Shown here: one piece after another, positions 61,654 to 64,000 of the stretch
Numbering within the stretch: position 1 is the stretch's first letter
Layout: each line of letters opens with the position of its first letter
Assembly (NCBI RefSeq): GCF_008704395.1
Contig: NZ_CP023695.1
Location: 5,952,001 to 6,016,000, forward strand
Origin: Streptomyces alboniger
GTDB lineage: Bacteria > Actinomycetota > Actinomycetes > Streptomycetales > Streptomycetaceae
DNA length: 64,000 bases
Direction: 5' to 3'
Position numbers and translations under genes: made by a program
Notes under the pieces: generated by a model
Told to the model about the DNA's origin: nothing
Seen by the model: only the letters and a program-made list of their open reading frames with translations
The model's database searches: none

Positions 61654-62331
61654 CTAGACGCTCGCGGCCCACTCGTAGCGGTGCTCCGGGCGGCCCGTGT
61701 CGCCGTACTTGAGGCTGAGCCTGACGCGGCCCGTGCGCTCCAGGAGCTTCAGATAGCGCTGTGCCGTCTGCCGGCTCAGCCGGGTGCGGTCCGCCAGTTC
61801 CTGGGCGGAGAGTGGCCCTTCCGCGGCCATCAGGGCCCTGCGGACCAGCTCCGCGGTGGTGGGGGAGTGCCCTTTGGGCAGTTCGGGCACCGGCGTCGCC
61901 GAGAGCGCGCCGAAGATCCGGTCCACCTCGGCCTGTTCGGCCTCGCCCCCGCCATCCAGCGTGCGGCGCAGCCTCGCATACGCGTCGAGCTTGGCGCGAA
62001 GGCCCGCGTAGGAGAACGGCTTGACCAAGTACTGGAGCGCGCCGTGCCGCATCGCCGCCTGGACCGTGGCGACATCACGGGCCGCGCTCACCATGATCAC
62101 ATCGGTCTGGTGGCCGCGCTCACGCAACGTACGTACGACCGACAGACCCGTCTCGTCCGGCAGGTAATGATCCAGCAGCACCAAGTCCACGGGGAGAGCT
62201 TCGACGAGCCGCAGCGCCTCGGCGGCGTTGTGTGCCTTCGCCGCCACGCGGAAGCCGGGGACCTTCGCCACATAGGCGGCGTTGACGTCTGCGACCCGGG
62301 TGTCATCGTCGACGACAAGGACTTCAATCAT
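61654..62331 (-). CDS. CitB/DpiA-family response regulator
   Basis: A 225-residue response regulator of the CitB/DcuR/DpiA type. The receiver has the acidic pair in VLVVDDDTRVADV, the phosphorylated Asp in DLVLLDHYLPDETG, a conserved Ser (VIMVSAARD) and Lys (YLVKPFSYAGL). The C-terminal DNA-binding part includes SAQELADRTRLSRQTAQRYL, a winged helix-turn-helix. It starts 22 bp downstream of the histidine kinase stop in the same operon. Family members regulate transport and use of citrate and C4-dicarboxylates. Confidence 0.95.
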   Translation of the reverse strand: MIEVLVVDDDTRVADVNAAYVAKVPGFRVAAKAHNAAEALRLVEALPVDLVLLDHYLPDETGLSVVRTLRERGHQTDVIMVSAARDVATVQAAMRHGALQYLVKPFSYAGLRAKLDAYARLRRTLDGGGEAEQAEVDRIFGALSATPVPELPKGHSPTTAELVRRALMAAEGPLSAQELADRTRLSRQTAQRYLKLLERTGRVRLSLKYGDTGRPEHRYEWAASV

Positions 62332-62353
62332 GACGTCCCCTCCAGCCCCTCCA

Positions 62354-64000
62354 TCATGGCGTCGCCTCCGTGCCCTTGATCAAAGTTGATCCCTCCGTGG
62401 GGGAGAACGCAGGCTCCGTAAGGGCTTCGGGCAGGACGACGGTGAACTCGGCGCCCCCTTCGGGCGCCTCCCCCGCGCGTGCGCTGCCGCCTTGGCGCTC
62501 GGCGAGCCTGCGGACCAGGGCGAGGCCGATCCCGCGCTTGCCGTGCGCCGGCGGCTCCTTGGTGGTCCAGCCCTCCGTGAAGATCGTCTCCCGCTGCTCG
62601 GCGGGGACCCCCGGGCCGGTGTCGCGCACCCGGAGGACCACGGCCCGCCCCTCAGTGCGCACGGCGACCTCCACGCGCGCATGGCGGGTGCCCGCGGCGG
62701 CGTCGAGGGCGTTGTCGACGAGGTTGCCGACGATCGTGACGAGACCGCCCGGGTCGACGAGCCGGTCGGGCAGCGCGGTCTCGCGCGGCACGGAGAGCGC
62801 GACGCCACGTTCCGCGGCCACTGTGGCCTTGCCGACCAGCAGCGCCGCGAGCAGCGGGTCGCGGATCTTCTCGGTGATCTGCTCGGCGGTCACCCGGTGG
62901 GCGCCCGCCACCTCGCCGACGAACTCGGCGGCCTCCTCGTACATCTCCAGTTCGAGCAGGCCAAGGAGTGTGTGCATGCGGTTGGCGTGCTCGTGGTCCT
63001 GGGCGCGCAGGGCGTCGATGAGGCCGCGCGTCGAGTCGAGTTCACGGCCGAGCTGCTCCAGCTCCGTGCGGTCGCGCAGGGTCGCGACGGCGCCTCCGTC
63101 GTCGGTGGGCATGCGGTTGGCGATCAGGACGCGCTGCCCGCGGACGGTCAGCAGGTCGGTGCCGGAGACCCGGCCGGCGAGGACGTCGGTCGTACGTCCC
63201 GCGCCGAGCGCTTCGTCGAGCGGCCGACCGACCACCTCCGTGCCGAGGCCGAGGAGGCGCTGCGCCTCGTCGTTGAGCAGCCGGATCCGGCCGCCGCTGT
63301 CCAGCGCGACGACCCCTTCGCGGATGCCGTGCAGCATCGCCTCGCGCTCCGCGAGCAGGGCGGAGATATCGGAGAACGCCAGGTCACGGGTCTGCCTCTG
63401 CACCCTGCGGGAGATCAAGTACGCGGCGATCGCGCCGACGGCGAGCGCCCCGCCCGCGTAGGCGAGCAGCCCGGGGATGGAGTGGATCAGACGGGCCCGC
63501 ACGCTTTCGTACTCGATGCCTACGGAGACGGCGCCCACGATGTGACCACCGGAGTCACGCAGTGGCACCTTTCCGCGGGCCGAGCGGCCCAGCGTGCCGT
63601 CGTCGATCTCCATGACCTCGCGGCCCGCGAGCGCGTCGCTGGGGTCGGTCGAGACGGGCCTGCCGATCTGAGTGCGGTCCGTGTGGGACCAGCGGATGCC
63701 CTCCTTGTTCATGATCACGACGTACTCGGCGCCGCTGGCCCGGCGGATCCGCTCGGCCTCCGCCTGGACGGGGCCGTCCCCCGTGGGGCGCGAGGACGTC
63801 AGGTCCTCGGCGATCTTCGGATGGGCGGCGGTCGTCTGGGCGATGGCCAGCGCGCGGCGCATCGCCTGGTCGTCGAGCTGATCGCTGAGCGGCGCGAGGA
63901 AGAGCCCGGTGGCCAGCACCGCGACCCCGGCGGCGATGGCCAGCTGCATCACCAGCACCTGCGAGAACACGCGCCGCGGCAGGCCGAGGCGGAGGCGTCG
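62354..64000 (-). CDS. CitA/DcuS-family sensor histidine kinase (5' end cut off)
   Basis: A sensor kinase of at least 549 residues whose frame is open to the window edge (RRLRLGLPRRVFSQVLVMQL before the first membrane segment), so the true start lies outside. The layout is a membrane segment, a periplasmic CitA-like sensor domain (ending ESVRARLIHSI), a second membrane segment (LLAYAGGALAVGAIAAYLIS), a PAS domain, a histidine box in AQDHEHANRMHTLLGLLELE, and an HATPase domain (GNLVDNALDAA, RDTGPGVPAE, KRGIGLALVRRLAE). CitA/DcuS kinases sense citrate or C4-dicarboxylates. Operon with the response regulator. Confidence 0.93.
   Translation of the reverse strand, partial: RRLRLGLPRRVFSQVLVMQLAIAAGVAVLATGLFLAPLSDQLDDQAMRRALAIAQTTAAHPKIAEDLTSSRPTGDGPVQAEAERIRRASGAEYVVIMNKEGIRWSHTDRTQIGRPVSTDPSDALAGREVMEIDDGTLGRSARGKVPLRDSGGHIVGAVSVGIEYESVRARLIHSIPGLLAYAGGALAVGAIAAYLISRRVQRQTRDLAFSDISALLAEREAMLHGIREGVVALDSGGRIRLLNDEAQRLLGLGTEVVGRPLDEALGAGRTTDVLAGRVSGTDLLTVRGQRVLIANRMPTDDGGAVATLRDRTELEQLGRELDSTRGLIDALRAQDHEHANRMHTLLGLLELEMYEEAAEFVGEVAGAHRVTAEQITEKIRDPLLAALLVGKATVAAERGVALSVPRETALPDRLVDPGGLVTIVGNLVDNALDAAAGTRHARVEVAVRTEGRAVVLRVRDTGPGVPAEQRETIFTEGWTTKEPPAHGKRGIGLALVRRLAERQGGSARAGEAPEGGAEFTVVLPEALTEPAFSPTEGSTLIKGTEATP

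Noticed and set aside
1..64000. CRISPR arrays, transposases, integrases, tRNAs and attachment sites
   Set aside because: Looked for on both strands by eye; no spaced direct repeats, transposase motifs or tRNA-like cloverleaf was seen. A tRNAscan run would be needed to exclude tRNAs formally.

Overview
The window looks like the conserved core of a Streptomyces chromosome. GC content is very high with strong third-position bias, GTG and TTG starts are common, and the gene order miaB-miaA-dapF-rsh-hflX-lexA-nrdRJ-rnhB-recQ-whiH-hrdB-parE is the one I know from Streptomyces. Both the principal sigma factor HrdB and the sporulation regulator WhiH are recognisable. I call 48 protein genes. No tRNA, rRNA, CRISPR array, insertion sequence or prophage was seen.

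Layout. 1-5.8 kb: a partial TAXI-type binding protein, then tRNA A37 modification genes miaB and miaA flanking an orphan MT0933-type antitoxin-like gene, an Ala/Glu-rich small protein and a LigB-like protein. 5.8-12.4 kb: dapF, an Rsh-family ppGpp enzyme with an intact hydrolase and an odd synthetase, a secreted M1 peptidase and hflX. 12.4-15.1 kb: two tandem paralogous trypsin-fold lipoproteins that share a 25-bp upstream element. 15.5-22.1 kb: a four-gene NRPS-independent siderophore operon (aminotransferase, two IucA/IucC synthetases, one IucB-like acyltransferase) that lacks the decarboxylase and monooxygenase such pathways normally need. 22.2-29.1 kb: the DNA-damage and dNTP block (dinG-like, lexA, nrdR, nrdJ) with visible LexA and NrdR boxes.

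29.2-41.1 kb is more accessory: terD-like, arylamine N-acetyltransferase, a tetR/ABC-F divergon with two operator copies, phosphohistidine phosphatase, ADP-ribosylglycohydrolase, a DUF4173 gene with two frameshifts, an MFS/tetR divergon with a perfect palindrome, and rnhB. 41.2-50.2 kb: conserved hypotheticals, a RecQ helicase with a C-terminal phosphoribosyltransferase-like module, DUF4192, a debranching-enzyme-like protein and a NrtR-type Nudix regulator. Two DnaA boxes in inverted orientation lie between recQ and the DUF4192 gene. 50.4-64 kb: an ABC fusion protein with a defective Walker B, whiH, hrdB, a secreted trypsin, a small zinc-ribbon protein, parE, an acetate-permease-like pair (DUF485 plus SSS) and a CitB/CitA-type two-component system cut by the window end.

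The convergent pairs I examined at 3.4, 12.3, 24.2, 29.1 and 56.4 kb are separated by perfect long hairpins that should act as bidirectional terminators. Start codons were chosen by ribosome-binding sites, family N-termini and operators, and are often downstream of the longest open frame.
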